A DNA stretch of 64,000 nucleotides from Prevotella sp. (GCA_017470345.1 JAFUEP010000042.1:1-64000), one strand, 5' to 3'; numbered from the stretch's first letter, positions 19,767-28,688 are shown. Notes: generated by a model from the sequence alone, not told the origin. Numbers and translations: made by a program.

Positions 19767-21779
19767 ATGAACGACAACAAAGTAATGAACCGCGCAGCCG
19801 ACAACATCCGAATCCTGGCTGCCGCAATGGTTGAAAAAGCAAAGAGCGGACACCCCGGCGGAGCCATGGGTGGCGCTGATTTCATCAACACTCTCTACAG
19901 CGAGTTCCTCGTCTACGACCCTGAGAATCCCGAGTGGGAAGGCCGCGACCGCTTCTTCCTCGACCCCGGCCACATGGCCCCCATGCTCTACAGCCAGCTC
20001 TGCCTCATCGGCAAGTACAGCCTCGACGACCTCAAGCAGCTCCGCCAGTGGGGCTCCGTCACCCCTGGCCACCCCGAGCGCGAACTGGCCCGCGGCATTG
20101 AGAACACCAGCGGACCCCTCGGCCAGGGCCACACCTTCGCCGTCGGTGCCGCAATCGCCGCCAAGTTCCTCAAGGCCCGTCTAGGCTCGGTGATGAACCA
20201 GACCATCTATGCCTACATCTCAGACGGCGGCGTGCAGGAGGAGATCTCGCAGGGTGCAGGCCGCATCGCCGGCAACCTTGGCCTCGACAACCTCATCATG
20301 TTCTATGATGCCAACGACATCCAGCTCTCCACCCGCACCGACGTCGTCACCTCTGAGGACACCGCCCGCAAGTATGAGGCATGGGGCTGGTATGTGCAGA
20401 AGATCGACGGCAACGACGTCGACCAGATCCGCGAGGCCATCCGCAAGGCTCAGGCCGAGAAGGAGCGCCCCAGCCTCATCATCGGCCACTGCGTCATGGG
20501 CAAGGGTGCCCGCAAGGCCGACGGTTCCAGCTATGAGAGCAACTGCGCCACCCACGGCGCCCCCCTCGGCGGCGATAACTTCGTACAGACGATGAAGAAC
20601 CTCGGTGCTGACCCCGAGTACCCGTTCCAGATCTTCCCCGAGGTTGAGGAGATGTATGCCCGCCGCCGCGAGGAGCTGAAGAAGATTGTGGCTGAGCGCT
20701 ACGCCGAGAAGGCCGAATGGGCCAAGGGTCACCCCGTCCAGGCCCGTCAGCTGGAGGAGTGGTTCAGCGGCCGTGCTCCCCAGATCGACTGGTCGAAGGT
20801 CGAGCAGAAGGCCGGTGCCGCCACGCGCGGCGCTAGCGCCACAGTGCTTGGTGTGCTGGCCGAGCAGGTGCCCAACATGATCTGCGCCTCGGCCGACCTT
20901 TCTAACAGCGACAAGACCGACGGCTTCCTCAAGAAGACCCACGACATCGTGCGCGGCGACTTCACCGGAGCCTTCTTCCAGGCCGGCGTCGCTGAGCTCA
21001 CCATGGCCTGCTGCTGCATCGGTATGGCCCTCCACGGCGGTGTCATTCCCGCCTGCGGCACCTTCTTCGTCTTCTCAGACTACATGAAGCCCGCCGTCCG
21101 CATGGCCGCCCTCATGGAGCTGCCCGTCAAGTTCATCTGGACCCACGACGCCTTCCGCGTCGGCGAGGACGGACCCACCCATGAGCCCGTCGAGCAGGAA
21201 GCCCAGATCCGCCTCATGGAGAAGCTCAAGAACCACCACGGCCGCAACTCGATGCTTGTCCTGCGTCCCGCCGACGCCGAGGAGACCACCGTCTGCTGGC
21301 GCATGGCTATGGAGAACACCACGACGCCGACGGCCCTCATCTTCAGCCGTCAGAACATCGAGAACCTGCCCGAGGGCAACGACTACACGCAGGCCGCACG
21401 CGGCGCCTACGTCGTCGCCGGCAGCGACGCCGACTACGACGTCATCCTGCTCGCCAGCGGCTCCGAGGTCTCCACGCTCGAGGCCGGCGCCAAGCTGCTG
21501 CGTGAGGACGGCGTGAAGGTGCGCATCGTCAGCGTTCCCTCCGAGGGTCTCTTCCGCTCGCAGCCCGCTGACTATCAGCTGAGCGTTCTGCCCACAGGCA
21601 AGAAGAAGTTCGGCCTCACCGCCGGACTCCCCGTCACCCTCGAGGGCCTCGTCGGCTCCGACGGATGCGTCTGGGGTCTTGAGAGCTTCGGTTTCTCTGC
21701 GCCCTACAAGGTGCTCGACGAGAAACTCGGCTACACCGGCCAGAACGTCTACGATCAAGTCAAGAAACTCCTTGCTTAA
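19767..21779 (+). CDS. tkt: Transketolase
   Basis: This thiamine-diphosphate enzyme moves two-carbon units between ketose and aldose phosphates and uses xylulose-5-phosphate, the end product of the arabinose route. The 670 residues cover all three domains: pyrophosphate domain with KSGHPGGAMGGAD (about 26-38) and GPLGQGHTFAVG, the diphosphate/Mg motif region ISDGGVQEE...YDAND, the pyrimidine domain with FVFSDYMKPAVRMAALM and THDAFRVGEDGPTHEPVEQ, and the C-terminal domain. It has its own promoter and terminator but lies directly after the arabinose genes. Confidence 0.96.
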   Translation: MNDNKVMNRAADNIRILAAAMVEKAKSGHPGGAMGGADFINTLYSEFLVYDPENPEWEGRDRFFLDPGHMAPMLYSQLCLIGKYSLDDLKQLRQWGSVTPGHPERELARGIENTSGPLGQGHTFAVGAAIAAKFLKARLGSVMNQTIYAYISDGGVQEEISQGAGRIAGNLGLDNLIMFYDANDIQLSTRTDVVTSEDTARKYEAWGWYVQKIDGNDVDQIREAIRKAQAEKERPSLIIGHCVMGKGARKADGSSYESNCATHGAPLGGDNFVQTMKNLGADPEYPFQIFPEVEEMYARRREELKKIVAERYAEKAEWAKGHPVQARQLEEWFSGRAPQIDWSKVEQKAGAATRGASATVLGVLAEQVPNMICASADLSNSDKTDGFLKKTHDIVRGDFTGAFFQAGVAELTMACCCIGMALHGGVIPACGTFFVFSDYMKPAVRMAALMELPVKFIWTHDAFRVGEDGPTHEPVEQEAQIRLMEKLKNHHGRNSMLVLRPADAEETTVCWRMAMENTTTPTALIFSRQNIENLPEGNDYTQAARGAYVVAGSDADYDVILLASGSEVSTLEAGAKLLREDGVKVRIVSVPSEGLFRSQPADYQLSVLPTGKKKFGLTAGLPVTLEGLVGSDGCVWGLESFGFSAPYKVLDEKLGYTGQNVYDQVKKLLA

Positions 21780-21819
21780 GGCATGTGAGCTACCGCCATC
21801 CTGCTGGGAGCTCCCATAT

Positions 21820-21867
21820 AAAAAAGATACAGGGATTCACGCATGTGGAGCCCTGTATCTTTTTTTT
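21820..21867 (+). terminator. Terminator after transketolase
   Basis: AAAGATACAGGG and CCCTGTATCTTT pair around a 16-base loop, followed by eight T in all. Confidence 0.92.
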
Positions 21868-22108
21868 AGCCTTCTACAGATTATGGCGTGGACATGCAAA
21901 CTTTAATATTGAAGCCACGTCCCACACAGATTGTAGTAGGATGAAAAATGAGAAATAATTGTGATTTTCCGAAAAATCCAGAGAAGTGTCATTTTGATAC
22001 CAATTTTTAACATTTCAGAATTACTTGATTTACAACGTGTTGCGAAAAAGTTACAAAATCACCTTAAAAAAAATCGAAAAAAAAGTATCATCGTATTGAA
22101 AAAATGCC

Positions 22109-22116
22109 TACCTTTG
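22109..22116 (+). promoter_or_regulatory. Probable -7 promoter box
   Basis: TACCTTTG matches TAnnTTTG, 54 bp before the acidic lipoprotein gene. No good TTTG is found at the -33 distance. Confidence 0.5.
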
Positions 22117-22170
22117 CATCGTTTTAATAAACTAATGATTGTTTTACAGATTTAAAAAAGAAGCAAAGAA

Positions 22171-22476
22171 ATGAAAAAGATTGCATTTATGTTCGTTGCA
22201 GCTGCTATGTTCGCAGCTTGCGGTGGTGAGCAGAAGCCCGCTCAGGAAGCAGAAGTTGAAGCACCCGTTGAGGAGGCTGTTGAGGAGATTGTCCTGACCG
22301 CTGAGGATTCAGCTGCTGTTCTCGCTCAGTTCGAGGAAGGCGCAGAGGTTGCTGACTCCGTTCTGGAGGCTGCTTTCGCTGATTGCCTGGCCAAGAAGGT
22401 CGCCGCTGCTGCTGAGGCAGTAGAGGAGGTTGCCGCTGAGGCTACCGAGGCCGTTGAGGAAGCTGTTGAGGAGTAA
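22171..22476 (+). CDS. Small acidic lipoprotein-like protein, Ala/Glu/Val-rich
   Basis: The 101-residue product has a lipoprotein-type signal (MKKIAFMFVAAAMFAACGG, candidate Cys17), then a mature part made almost wholly of Ala, Glu and Val. EAVEE, EVEE and EEAVEE repeats at both ends would form an amphipathic or coiled helix. The net charge of the mature part is strongly negative. I recognise no domain. Similar tiny acidic lipoproteins occur in Bacteroidetes without known function. It stands alone between its own promoter and terminator, which points to a highly expressed single gene. Confidence 0.75.
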   Translation: MKKIAFMFVAAAMFAACGGEQKPAQEAEVEAPVEEAVEEIVLTAEDSAAVLAQFEEGAEVADSVLEAAFADCLAKKVAAAAEAVEEVAAEATEAVEEAVEE

Positions 22477-22507
22477 TCCATCACTACGGACTTAAAAAGC
22501 TAAGCCA

Positions 22508-22560
22508 AGAGGGATGCACTCTCTAACCCCGTGAGGGATTAAGAGTGTATCCCTCTCATT
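22508..22560 (+). terminator. Terminator after the acidic lipoprotein gene
   Basis: AGAGGGATGCACTCT (22508-22522) pairs with AGAGTGTATCCCTCT (22542-22556), then ATTTTG follows. Confidence 0.85.
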
Positions 22561-22595
22561 TTGTCCTTTCGGAAGGCGGAAACTCTTCCACAGAC

Positions 22596-22697
22596 AAAGC
22601 GGCACTTTGACCACGCCAAAGCGGCACTTTGATGACCTCAAAGCGGTACTTTGACAATGCTAAAGCGGTACTTTGTTGAAGGAAAAGCGGTACTTCG
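22596..22697. repeat. 22-bp-period palindrome array B (five units)
   Basis: Cores start at 22596, 22618, 22640, 22662 and 22684: AAAGCGGCACTTTG twice, AAAGCGGTACTTTG twice, then AAAGCGGTACTTCG. Spacers are ACCACGCC, ATGACCTC, ACAATGCT and TTGAAGGA. It lies between two convergent genes, after the terminator of the acidic lipoprotein gene and before that of rpsP. The core is the reverse-complement orientation of that in array A, with internal changes. Confidence 0.87.
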
Positions 22698-22726
22698 GAA
22701 AAACGAAGCTACAGAGATAGTGAAAT

Positions 22727-22760
22727 AAAAAAAGCTCCCTCAAACGAGGGAGCTTTTTCT
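22727..22760 (-). terminator. Terminator of rpsP
   Basis: On the minus strand AAAAAGCTCCCT and AGGGAGCTTTTT pair around a 6-base loop with A and T tracts on either side, so it may work in both directions. Confidence 0.9.
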
Positions 22761-22763
22761 TCT

Positions 22764-23282
22764 TTATGCCTCAGCTGGAGCTTCTTCGGCAGGTGCTGCA
22801 GCTTCCTGAGCAGCAGCCTCAGCGGCGGCCTTCTTCTCAGCCACCTTCTTGGCGATAGCCTCGTTCACCTTCTTCTCGGCATCGAGAGCCTTCTGAGCGG
22901 CTTCCTTCTTAGCTTTCTGTTCTGCCTCGCGGACCTTGTCGAGACCGCGCTGCTTGTCTGCCTTCCATGCATCGAACTTGCGCTGAGCGGCCTCCTCGTC
23001 GAAAGCACCCTTGCGCACACCTCCGCGGAGATGCTTCATCAAGTAGACGCCCTCGTCGCTGAGGATGTTGCGTACGGTGTCAGTGGGCTGAGCACCAGTC
23101 TCAACCCAATAGAGTGCACGCTCGAAATTAAGGTCTACCGTGGCGGGATTGGTGTTAGGGTTGTACGTACCAATCTTCTCAGTGAAACGACCATCACGTG
23201 GTGCACGAGCGTCGGCGATAACGATGCGATAGAAGGCATAGCCTTTGCGTCCACCGCGCTGCAATCTGATTTTTGTTGCCAT
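22764..23282 (-). CDS. rpsP: 30S ribosomal protein S16 with long charged C-terminal extension
   Basis: The first 85 or so residues are a standard S16 ([40 protein letters not shown]). S16 is usually 80-90 residues long; here it has 172. The rest is Lys/Glu then Ala/Glu-rich and predicted helical (for example [18 protein letters not shown]), ending EEAPAEA. Bacteroidetes S16 proteins commonly carry such extensions; their role is not known to me. The gene is monocistronic with a consensus promoter and strong terminator. Confidence 0.96.
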   Translation of the reverse strand: MATKIRLQRGGRKGYAFYRIVIADARAPRDGRFTEKIGTYNPNTNPATVDLNFERALYWVETGAQPTDTVRNILSDEGVYLMKHLRGGVRKGAFDEEAAQRKFDAWKADKQRGLDKVREAEQKAKKEAAQKALDAEKKVNEAIAKKVAEKKAAAEAAAQEAAAPAEEAPAEA

Positions 23283-23344
23283 TTTGCTTTTACTTTTTTG
23301 TTGTTAAACTTTAATTTCATGCTTCCATCTCGTGAAAGCGGTTG

Positions 23345-23376
23345 CAAAATTACTCTTTTTTTCTGAGACTGGCAAA
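23345..23376 (-). promoter_or_regulatory. rpsP promoter
   Basis: On the minus strand TTTG, a 20-bp spacer and TAATTTTG give an exact consensus match. The leader is about 55-60 bases. Confidence 0.8.
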
Positions 23377-23392
23377 CTTTTCCTCTCTTTTG

Positions 23393-23400
23393 TATCTTTG
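23393..23400 (+). promoter_or_regulatory. Probable -7 box for the glycosyltransferase gene
   Basis: TATCTTTG lies 30 bp before the gene. A second match, TACTTTTG at 23417-23424, is too close to the start codon to leave a leader. Neither has a good -33 box. Confidence 0.45.
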
Positions 23401-23429
23401 TTTAATGTTTTTTTTGTACTTTTGTCGTC

Positions 23430-24344
23430 ATGATGAAACGAGAATTGTCTGTTTTAATACCAGTCTACGAGGATGACTGCCGCGAGCAGGTGTCATCTAT
23501 ATGCCGCCAGCTGGCAGGCTCAACGCTTGAACGCTATGAGGTCATCGTAGCGGACGATGGTTCGAAGGATCGCAGCTTCACTGAGCTGTGCCGCGAAGTC
23601 AGCACCCTACCCCACGTTCGCTTTATCGCGCGCGAAAAGAACAGCGGCAGGGCCTGCATCCGCAACTTTCTGGCAAAGGAGGCAAAATACGAGTGGCTGC
23701 TGTTCATCGACGCTGAACTGATGCCGAAGGACGACCAATTCATTAAAAGGTATATTGAAAGCGAGGGCCGTGACGTCGTCTGTGGCGACTACGAAGTAGG
23801 TACGTGCGACAATCCGTCTAATCTGCGCTATCGTTATGAGACTGCTATAGCAAGCCAGCACGCAACAGACAGACGACGCGCAAAGCCCTTCCATCACTTC
23901 CACACAGCCAACTTCCTAATTGCCAGGCGATTGATGCTGGCCTATCCCTTCGACGAGCGCTTCCGCGACTATGGCTACGAGGATGTGCTGTTTGGCAAGC
24001 GCCTCTCGCAGGCGGGCGCCAGCATTGAGCACATTGATAATCCCGTCATTTTTTGCCATTTCGACACCAACGAGCGCTTTGTCAGTAAGACGGAAGAATC
24101 GCTGCGTACACTCCACGAGTTCCGAAACGACCTTCGCGGCTATTCGCGCATGCTAACCTTTGTCGACGGAATCCACCTCGATAGCGTCAGATGGGCCATC
24201 CGCTTATGGCACTTCGCCTTTGGCCGACTAGAGCGTCGACTGCTTTACGGCCTCTGGCCCCGCCTGGGCATCTTTAAGGCTTACAAGCTGGGATTCTTCC
24301 TTAGCTTAAAACAGAATTCTCCTTCAACCGATAACAAAAAGTAA
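23430..24344 (+). CDS. Glycosyltransferase family 2
   Basis: The 304-residue cytoplasmic or membrane-associated enzyme has the GT-A fold. The nucleotide-binding start is LSVLIPVYEDD, followed by VIVADDGSKDRS (about 38-49), NSGRACIRN and the metal-binding acidic motif LLFIDAELM (in place of DxD, near residue 92). The acceptor-side segment is DYGYEDVLFGKRL, the usual ED motif of GT2 enzymes. No transmembrane helix is clear. Donor and acceptor cannot be told; it is not in a polysaccharide cluster. Two adjacent ATG codons allow start at either. rhaM follows after 4 bp. Confidence 0.88.
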   Translation: MMKRELSVLIPVYEDDCREQVSSICRQLAGSTLERYEVIVADDGSKDRSFTELCREVSTLPHVRFIAREKNSGRACIRNFLAKEAKYEWLLFIDAELMPKDDQFIKRYIESEGRDVVCGDYEVGTCDNPSNLRYRYETAIASQHATDRRRAKPFHHFHTANFLIARRLMLAYPFDERFRDYGYEDVLFGKRLSQAGASIEHIDNPVIFCHFDTNERFVSKTEESLRTLHEFRNDLRGYSRMLTFVDGIHLDSVRWAIRLWHFAFGRLERRLLYGLWPRLGIFKAYKLGFFLSLKQNSPSTDNKK

Positions 24345-24348
24345 ATCA

Positions 24349-24669
24349 ATGAAAAAAAGATTCGCATTCAAGATGTTTCTCAAACCCGGATTTGAGGAAG
24401 AGTACGCACGTCGCCATGCAGCCATATGGCCAGAACTGAAACAGATGATCAAGGAGCAAGGCGTCGAGAACTACAGCATCTATTGGGACAAGGACACCAA
24501 CATTCTCTTCGCCTATCAGGAATGTACAAAGGAGGGCAACTCGCAGGACACGGAGAACGTCGACCCCATTACTCAGCGCTGGTGGGACATGATGGCTGAT
24601 ATCATGGAAGTCAACCCAGACAACTCGCCCGTCTCAATTCCTCTCGAGGAGTTGTTCCACATGGACTGA
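24349..24669 (+). CDS. rhaM: L-rhamnose mutarotase
   Basis: This 106-residue dimeric alpha/beta-barrel enzyme interconverts alpha and beta L-rhamnose. The family pattern is present: KMFLKPGFEEEYARRHAAIWPEL in parts (for example GFEEEYARRHAAIWPEL with the key His), then GVENYSIYWDKDTNILFAY and RWWDMMADIM. It is co-directional with the GT2 gene and there are no other rhamnose genes here, so it may serve salvage of cell-wall rhamnose or have broader sugar specificity. Confidence 0.9.
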   Translation: MKKRFAFKMFLKPGFEEEYARRHAAIWPELKQMIKEQGVENYSIYWDKDTNILFAYQECTKEGNSQDTENVDPITQRWWDMMADIMEVNPDNSPVSIPLEELFHMD

Positions 24670-24695
24670 AATTGCGAATAAGGTAAAAATAAAGG

Positions 24696-24741
24696 CTTTA
24701 CGTCAGGGAATGCGTCAATTGGCAAACTCCCTGACGTAAAG
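24696..24741 (-). terminator. Shared hairpin between rhaM and galE
   Basis: A perfect 14-bp stem CTTTACGTCAGGGA / TCCCTGACGTAAAG has an 18-base loop. On the minus strand it is followed by CCTTTATTTTT, so it best fits termination of the galE transcript. Confidence 0.7.
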
Positions 24742-24753
24742 ATTAACACATGA

Positions 24754-25794
24754 TTATTGGATACCGTCCTCACGAAGCTTTTCCTGCCAGCGCCAGGCAC
24801 TGCGAAGCACTTCGTCCGTAGGCGTGTCGGCCTTCCAGCCTAACACCTTGTTAGCCTTGTCGACGTTGCCCCAAACCTTCTCAATGTCACCTTCGCGGCG
24901 GGGTGCAAACTCCCAGTTGAGCTTCACGCCAGTGGCTTTCTCGAAGCCTTCGACGATCTCAAGCGTTGAGAGGCCACGGCCTGTGCCGATGTTGAAGATC
25001 TCGACGGCGTCAGTCTCTGGCTTGTCGAGCACTCGCTCCATGGCCTTGACGTGAGCCTTAGCCAGGTCGACGACATAGATATAGTCGCGGATGCAGGTGT
25101 GGTCAGGCGTATTATAGTCGTGGCCGAAGATCTTGAGCTGCTTGCGGATACCAATGGCCGTCTGGGTGACGAAGGGAATGAGATTCATGGGCACACCATT
25201 GGGCAGCTCGCCGATAAGGGCCGAGGGATGCGCCCCGATGGGGTTGAAGTAGCGGAGGATGATCGACTTAATGGGGGCACCAGAGTGGATGTAGTCCTGG
25301 ATAATCTCCTCGTTGATCTGCTTTGTATTGCCGTAGGGGGATAGAGCTTTCTGTATCGGGGCCTGCTCAGTGACGGGCAGATTCTCCTCTGAAGGCTGTC
25401 CATAGACGGTGCACGACGACGAGAAGATGATGCCCTTGACGTCATACTTAGGCATGAGTTCAAGCAGATTGATCAGCGAGGTGATATTGTTTCGATAGTA
25501 AAGAAGGGGCTTCTCGACACTTTCTCCGACAGCTTTCGAAGCAGCGAAGTGAATGATACCTTCAATCTTGGGGTATTTGCGGAAGACGCCCTCAAGGGCT
25601 TCCATATCGCAGCAGTCGACCTTTTCGAATGCAGGGCGCTGGCCCGTGATCTTCTCAATGCCGTCGACGACGGCTGCATTAGAATTTGACAGGTTATCGA
25701 CGATGACGACCTCATAGCCTGCCTGCTGTAGCTCTACGGTGGTATGACTGCCAATGAAGCCTGTTCCACCAGTGACAAGGATAGTTTGTTTCAT
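24754..25794 (-). CDS. galE: UDP-glucose 4-epimerase GalE
   Basis: GalE interconverts UDP-glucose and UDP-galactose with bound NAD. The 346 residues show the Rossmann motif TGGTGFIGSH (8-17), the catalytic Ser region FSSSCTVYG (124-132), and Tyr154-x3-Lys158 (SPYGNTK). PRREGDIEKVWGNVDKANKVLGW marks the usual C-terminal end (in part, EKVWGNVDKANKVLG). It starts 39 bp after the rnfA stop on the same strand, so it may be read from the Rnf transcript. Confidence 0.96.
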   Translation of the reverse strand: MKQTILVTGGTGFIGSHTTVELQQAGYEVVIVDNLSNSNAAVVDGIEKITGQRPAFEKVDCCDMEALEGVFRKYPKIEGIIHFAASKAVGESVEKPLLYYRNNITSLINLLELMPKYDVKGIIFSSSCTVYGQPSEENLPVTEQAPIQKALSPYGNTKQINEEIIQDYIHSGAPIKSIILRYFNPIGAHPSALIGELPNGVPMNLIPFVTQTAIGIRKQLKIFGHDYNTPDHTCIRDYIYVVDLAKAHVKAMERVLDKPETDAVEIFNIGTGRGLSTLEIVEGFEKATGVKLNWEFAPRREGDIEKVWGNVDKANKVLGWKADTPTDEVLRSAWRWQEKLREDGIQ

Positions 25795-25833
25795 TGCTGT
25801 TATAAGATTAATAATGAATATGTTGAAATGCTT

Positions 25834-26433
25834 TTACAATCCAAAGAGAGCCCGCAGGCCGCCGTCGACTCCTGAGAAGCCCATGAAGGCGAGGCTCAAC
25901 AGACCAGCAGAAATGAGCACGATGGCCATGCCGCGCATGCCTTTGGGAACTGCCGTCATCTCGAGCTGCTCGCGCATGCCTGCAAAGACGGTCAGGGCAA
26001 GTCCGAAGCCCAATGCCGTCGAAAAGGCATACATGATTGACTGGGCCAGCGAATAGTCCTTCTGGATGACAAGGATGGCCACGCCGAGCACGGCGCAGTT
26101 GGTCGTGATGAGCGGGAGGAAGATGCCAAGTGCCTGATAGAGGGCTGGCGATACCTTCTTAAGTACGATTTCTACCATCTGGACTAACGAAGCGATGACG
26201 AGGATGAAAGCAATCGTCTGAAGATACTCCAGTCCGAATGCCTCGAGGACAAACTTCTGGACGAGCCATGTGACGATAGTGGCCAGGGTGAGAACGAAGG
26301 CCACTGCGGCCGACATGCCCAACGAGGTCTCAATCTTCTTCGACACGCCCAGGAATGGACAAATGCCGAGGAATTGTGCCAGTACGATATTGTTGACGAA
26401 GATGGCCGAAATAAAGATGAGTACGTATTCCAT
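25834..26433 (-). CDS. rnfA: Rnf complex subunit RnfA
   Basis: This 199-residue inner-membrane protein has six hydrophobic helices and the conserved NNIVLAQFLGICPFLGVSK start and LPLITTNCAVLGVAI centre with the Cys thought to help hold an iron-sulfur centre with RnfE. RnfA forms the membrane core of the ferredoxin:NAD+ oxidoreductase that pumps Na+ or H+. The gene order of this cluster is rnfB, C, D, G, E, A. Confidence 0.96.
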   Translation of the reverse strand: MEYVLIFISAIFVNNIVLAQFLGICPFLGVSKKIETSLGMSAAVAFVLTLATIVTWLVQKFVLEAFGLEYLQTIAFILVIASLVQMVEIVLKKVSPALYQALGIFLPLITTNCAVLGVAILVIQKDYSLAQSIMYAFSTALGFGLALTVFAGMREQLEMTAVPKGMRGMAIVLISAGLLSLAFMGFSGVDGGLRALFGL

Positions 26434-26439
26434 ATCTGC

Positions 26440-27024
26440 TTACGACTTTTTTATTTTGTTGACGATAGCTATGAGATAGCCGAGAGTGATGAATGCCCCT
26501 GGAGGTAAGATAAAGAGCAACACGTTGCACGTCTCTGGCAACAAGGTCAATCCGAAGATAGAACCAGCCCCCAGCAGTTCGCGGACGATGCCCAAAAGCG
26601 TCAATGCGAAGGTGAATCCAAGTCCGATGCCGATGCCGTCGAAGAGCGAAGACACTGGCGAGTTCTTGCACGCGAAAGCTTCGGCACGTCCGAGGATGAT
26701 GCAGTTGACGACAATCAGCGGGATGAAGAGTCCGAGAGCCTTGTCTACATCAGGCAAGTAGGCCTTGATGACTAACTGGAGGATGGTGACAAAGGCTGCT
26801 ATAACGACGATGAACACAGGGATACGCACCTTGTCGGGGGTCAGGCTCTTAAGAAGCGATATGACGAAGTTGGTACACACGAGCACCGCCATTGTAGCCA
26901 GTCCCATGGACAGGCCATTGAGTGCCGACGTGGTTGTGGCCAGCGTAGGACACATGCCAAGCATAAGGACGAACGTGGGGTTCTCCTTGATGATACCGTT
27001 GCGGATGATGTTGATATAGTTCAT
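26440..27024 (-). CDS. rnfE: Rnf complex subunit RnfE
   Basis: A 194-residue six-helix membrane protein related to RnfA with inverted topology. Signatures include NPTFVLMLGMCPTLATTTSA (with the core Cys) and LFIPLIVVNCIILGRAEAFA in parts. The ATG reading MNYINIIRNG was chosen; a longer frame would run back into rnfG. It lies 6 bp before rnfA. Confidence 0.95.
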   Translation of the reverse strand: MNYINIIRNGIIKENPTFVLMLGMCPTLATTTSALNGLSMGLATMAVLVCTNFVISLLKSLTPDKVRIPVFIVVIAAFVTILQLVIKAYLPDVDKALGLFIPLIVVNCIILGRAEAFACKNSPVSSLFDGIGIGLGFTFALTLLGIVRELLGAGSIFGLTLLPETCNVLLFILPPGAFITLGYLIAIVNKIKKS

Positions 27025-27028
27025 AGCT

Positions 27029-27658
27029 TTACTCCTCCTTAAGGGTTTGTTTGGTTGCATCAGTAGTGCCGTCTACAGGCGTCATTTTGTAAGCCTTAAA
27101 GGCGTTGTTGACGGCCAGCAGGAAAGCTCGGCTAGTGATGGTCGAAGCCGTGATGGCATCAATCTGACCACCGTCTTTGCTGACGGTAAGAGGTTCTGAA
27201 GGGTTGCGCCCGATGATATCGCCCTTCTGTCCACTTTGGAACCACAGGTCGGCTTTAGCGCCAAGGCCCGGTGTCTCTGCGTGTTCAAGCAGGGTGTAAC
27301 CTAATATATTGCCGTCCGGATCGAATCCGACAAGCACCTTGAGGTCACCTCCGAAGCCCATCGTCGTGCTCTCAACGGCAGCTCCGAGGTCGGTGCCTTC
27401 GTCGTTCTGAGTCTGATAGACGACGTAGACAAGTTCCTTTCCTTTGGCGTCCATCTGGCGTACGGTATCTGTGTGGGCCACGGTGAGGCCGTCGCAAGCC
27501 ATCACACGCTTGATTCCATCGGCCAATGCCTTTTCTTTCTGTTGCTCGATAGGGCCACTGGTCAGTCCGTTGACGGCTGCCAGCACTCCGCCCATGACAA
27601 CTGCAACAACTGTCAGCACGAGAACCATGTTGACGAGAGATGATTCCAGTTTCTTCAT
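27029..27658 (-). CDS. rnfG: Rnf complex FMN-binding subunit RnfG
   Basis: The 209-residue protein has one N-terminal membrane helix and an extracytoplasmic FMN-binding domain. The covalent flavin site is IDAITASTITS (about 166-176), where Thr175 is the likely FMN-threonyl residue. The segment HAETPGLGAK is also conserved. It passes electrons between RnfD and the core. The start overlaps the rnfD stop by 4 bp. Confidence 0.94.
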   Translation of the reverse strand: MKKLESSLVNMVLVLTVVAVVMGGVLAAVNGLTSGPIEQQKEKALADGIKRVMACDGLTVAHTDTVRQMDAKGKELVYVVYQTQNDEGTDLGAAVESTTMGFGGDLKVLVGFDPDGNILGYTLLEHAETPGLGAKADLWFQSGQKGDIIGRNPSEPLTVSKDGGQIDAITASTITSRAFLLAVNNAFKAYKMTPVDGTTDATKQTLKEE

Positions 27659-28656
27659 TTCTTCACCTCCTCTCCGAAGCGACGTGGCTTCACATAAGTG
27701 TTGATAAGTGGTGTAAACGCATTCATGATAAGAATGGCAAACGACATACCCTCGGGATAAGCGCCCCAGTTGCGGATTATGATAGTCAGCAAGCCAATAG
27801 AGACACCATAGATAATCTGACCGCGATGCGTCATGGGCGAGGTCACGTAGTCAGTTGCCATAAAGATGGCTCCAAGCATCAGTCCGCCGCTCAAGATGAC
27901 AGCGAACGGGTCTGCATAGGCAGGACTGATTAAATGCATAATAGCACTGAAGATGAACACGGTTCCGATGATACTGACAGGAATATGCCATGTGATGATG
28001 CGGCGATAGAGCATGTAGGCAAAGCCGATGAGCAGCGCAAGGCCGCAGATTTCGCCAATCGTGCCGGCTCCGCCTGCAAACGAGTGGTTGCCGAGAAGCA
28101 GGGCGAAGGCATCTGGCATACGGTCGAGGACAGAGGCATCGCCACTCTTGATGGCTTGCTTCATGAGGGCCAGCGGCGTCGCGCCTGTCTCTGCATCGAC
28201 ATAGTCGAGTAAATGGCCAGGCACCGGCCAGGTGGTCATCTGTGCAGGAAAAGCGACAAGCAGTGCACAACGTCCGACGAGGGCCGGATTAAAGATATTG
28301 TTGCCCAGTCCGCCAAAGGTCATCTTGGCCACACCTATAGCGAAGAGGGCGCCTATGAAGACAATCCAGACAGGCAGGTTGGATGGCAGATTCATACCCA
28401 AGAGCAGACCCGTCAGCATGGCCGATCCGTCGAGCACCGTAGTGCGCGGATTCTTCAGCAGATACTTGTTGATGGCCCACTCAATGAACACACAAGAAGC
28501 TACGCTCGACATGCATACAATAGCCGAGCCAATGCCGAAGTAATAGAACGACACAAGCAGGGCCGGCAGCAATGCAATCAGCACGCCATACATGTTACGC
28601 TCAACTGTGTCATGGTTGTGAGCGTGGGGCGATAATGATACGATCAGGTTTCCCAT
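27655..28656 (-). CDS. rnfD: Rnf complex membrane subunit RnfD
   Basis: The 333-residue membrane protein has about ten hydrophobic helices. The covalent FMN motif ETGATPL (156-162) places the flavin on Thr160. GGLGNNIFNPALVGR is also typical. With RnfG it forms the electron path across the membrane. Confidence 0.95.
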   Translation of the reverse strand: MGNLIVSLSPHAHNHDTVERNMYGVLIALLPALLVSFYYFGIGSAIVCMSSVASCVFIEWAINKYLLKNPRTTVLDGSAMLTGLLLGMNLPSNLPVWIVFIGALFAIGVAKMTFGGLGNNIFNPALVGRCALLVAFPAQMTTWPVPGHLLDYVDAETGATPLALMKQAIKSGDASVLDRMPDAFALLLGNHSFAGGAGTIGEICGLALLIGFAYMLYRRIITWHIPVSIIGTVFIFSAIMHLISPAYADPFAVILSGGLMLGAIFMATDYVTSPMTHRGQIIYGVSIGLLTIIIRNWGAYPEGMSFAILIMNAFTPLINTYVKPRRFGEEVKK

Positions 28657-28688
28657 TATGTGATTGTTACGATTTAATGACTTGTTAT

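Larger units (their letters stand above)
21780..22170. other. 391-bp non-coding region before the acidic lipoprotein gene
   Basis: It holds the transketolase terminator, about 240 bp of AT-rich sequence with no coding signal, the -7 box at 22109 and a 54-bp leader. A 64-codon frame in it is AT-rich noise with no domain-like pattern. No tRNA or known riboswitch shape was seen. Confidence 0.5.

Noticed and set aside
21961-22155. A 64-codon plus-strand frame before the acidic lipoprotein gene
   Set aside because: Lys/Ile-rich product as expected from AT-rich DNA, and it spans the promoter box at 22109.
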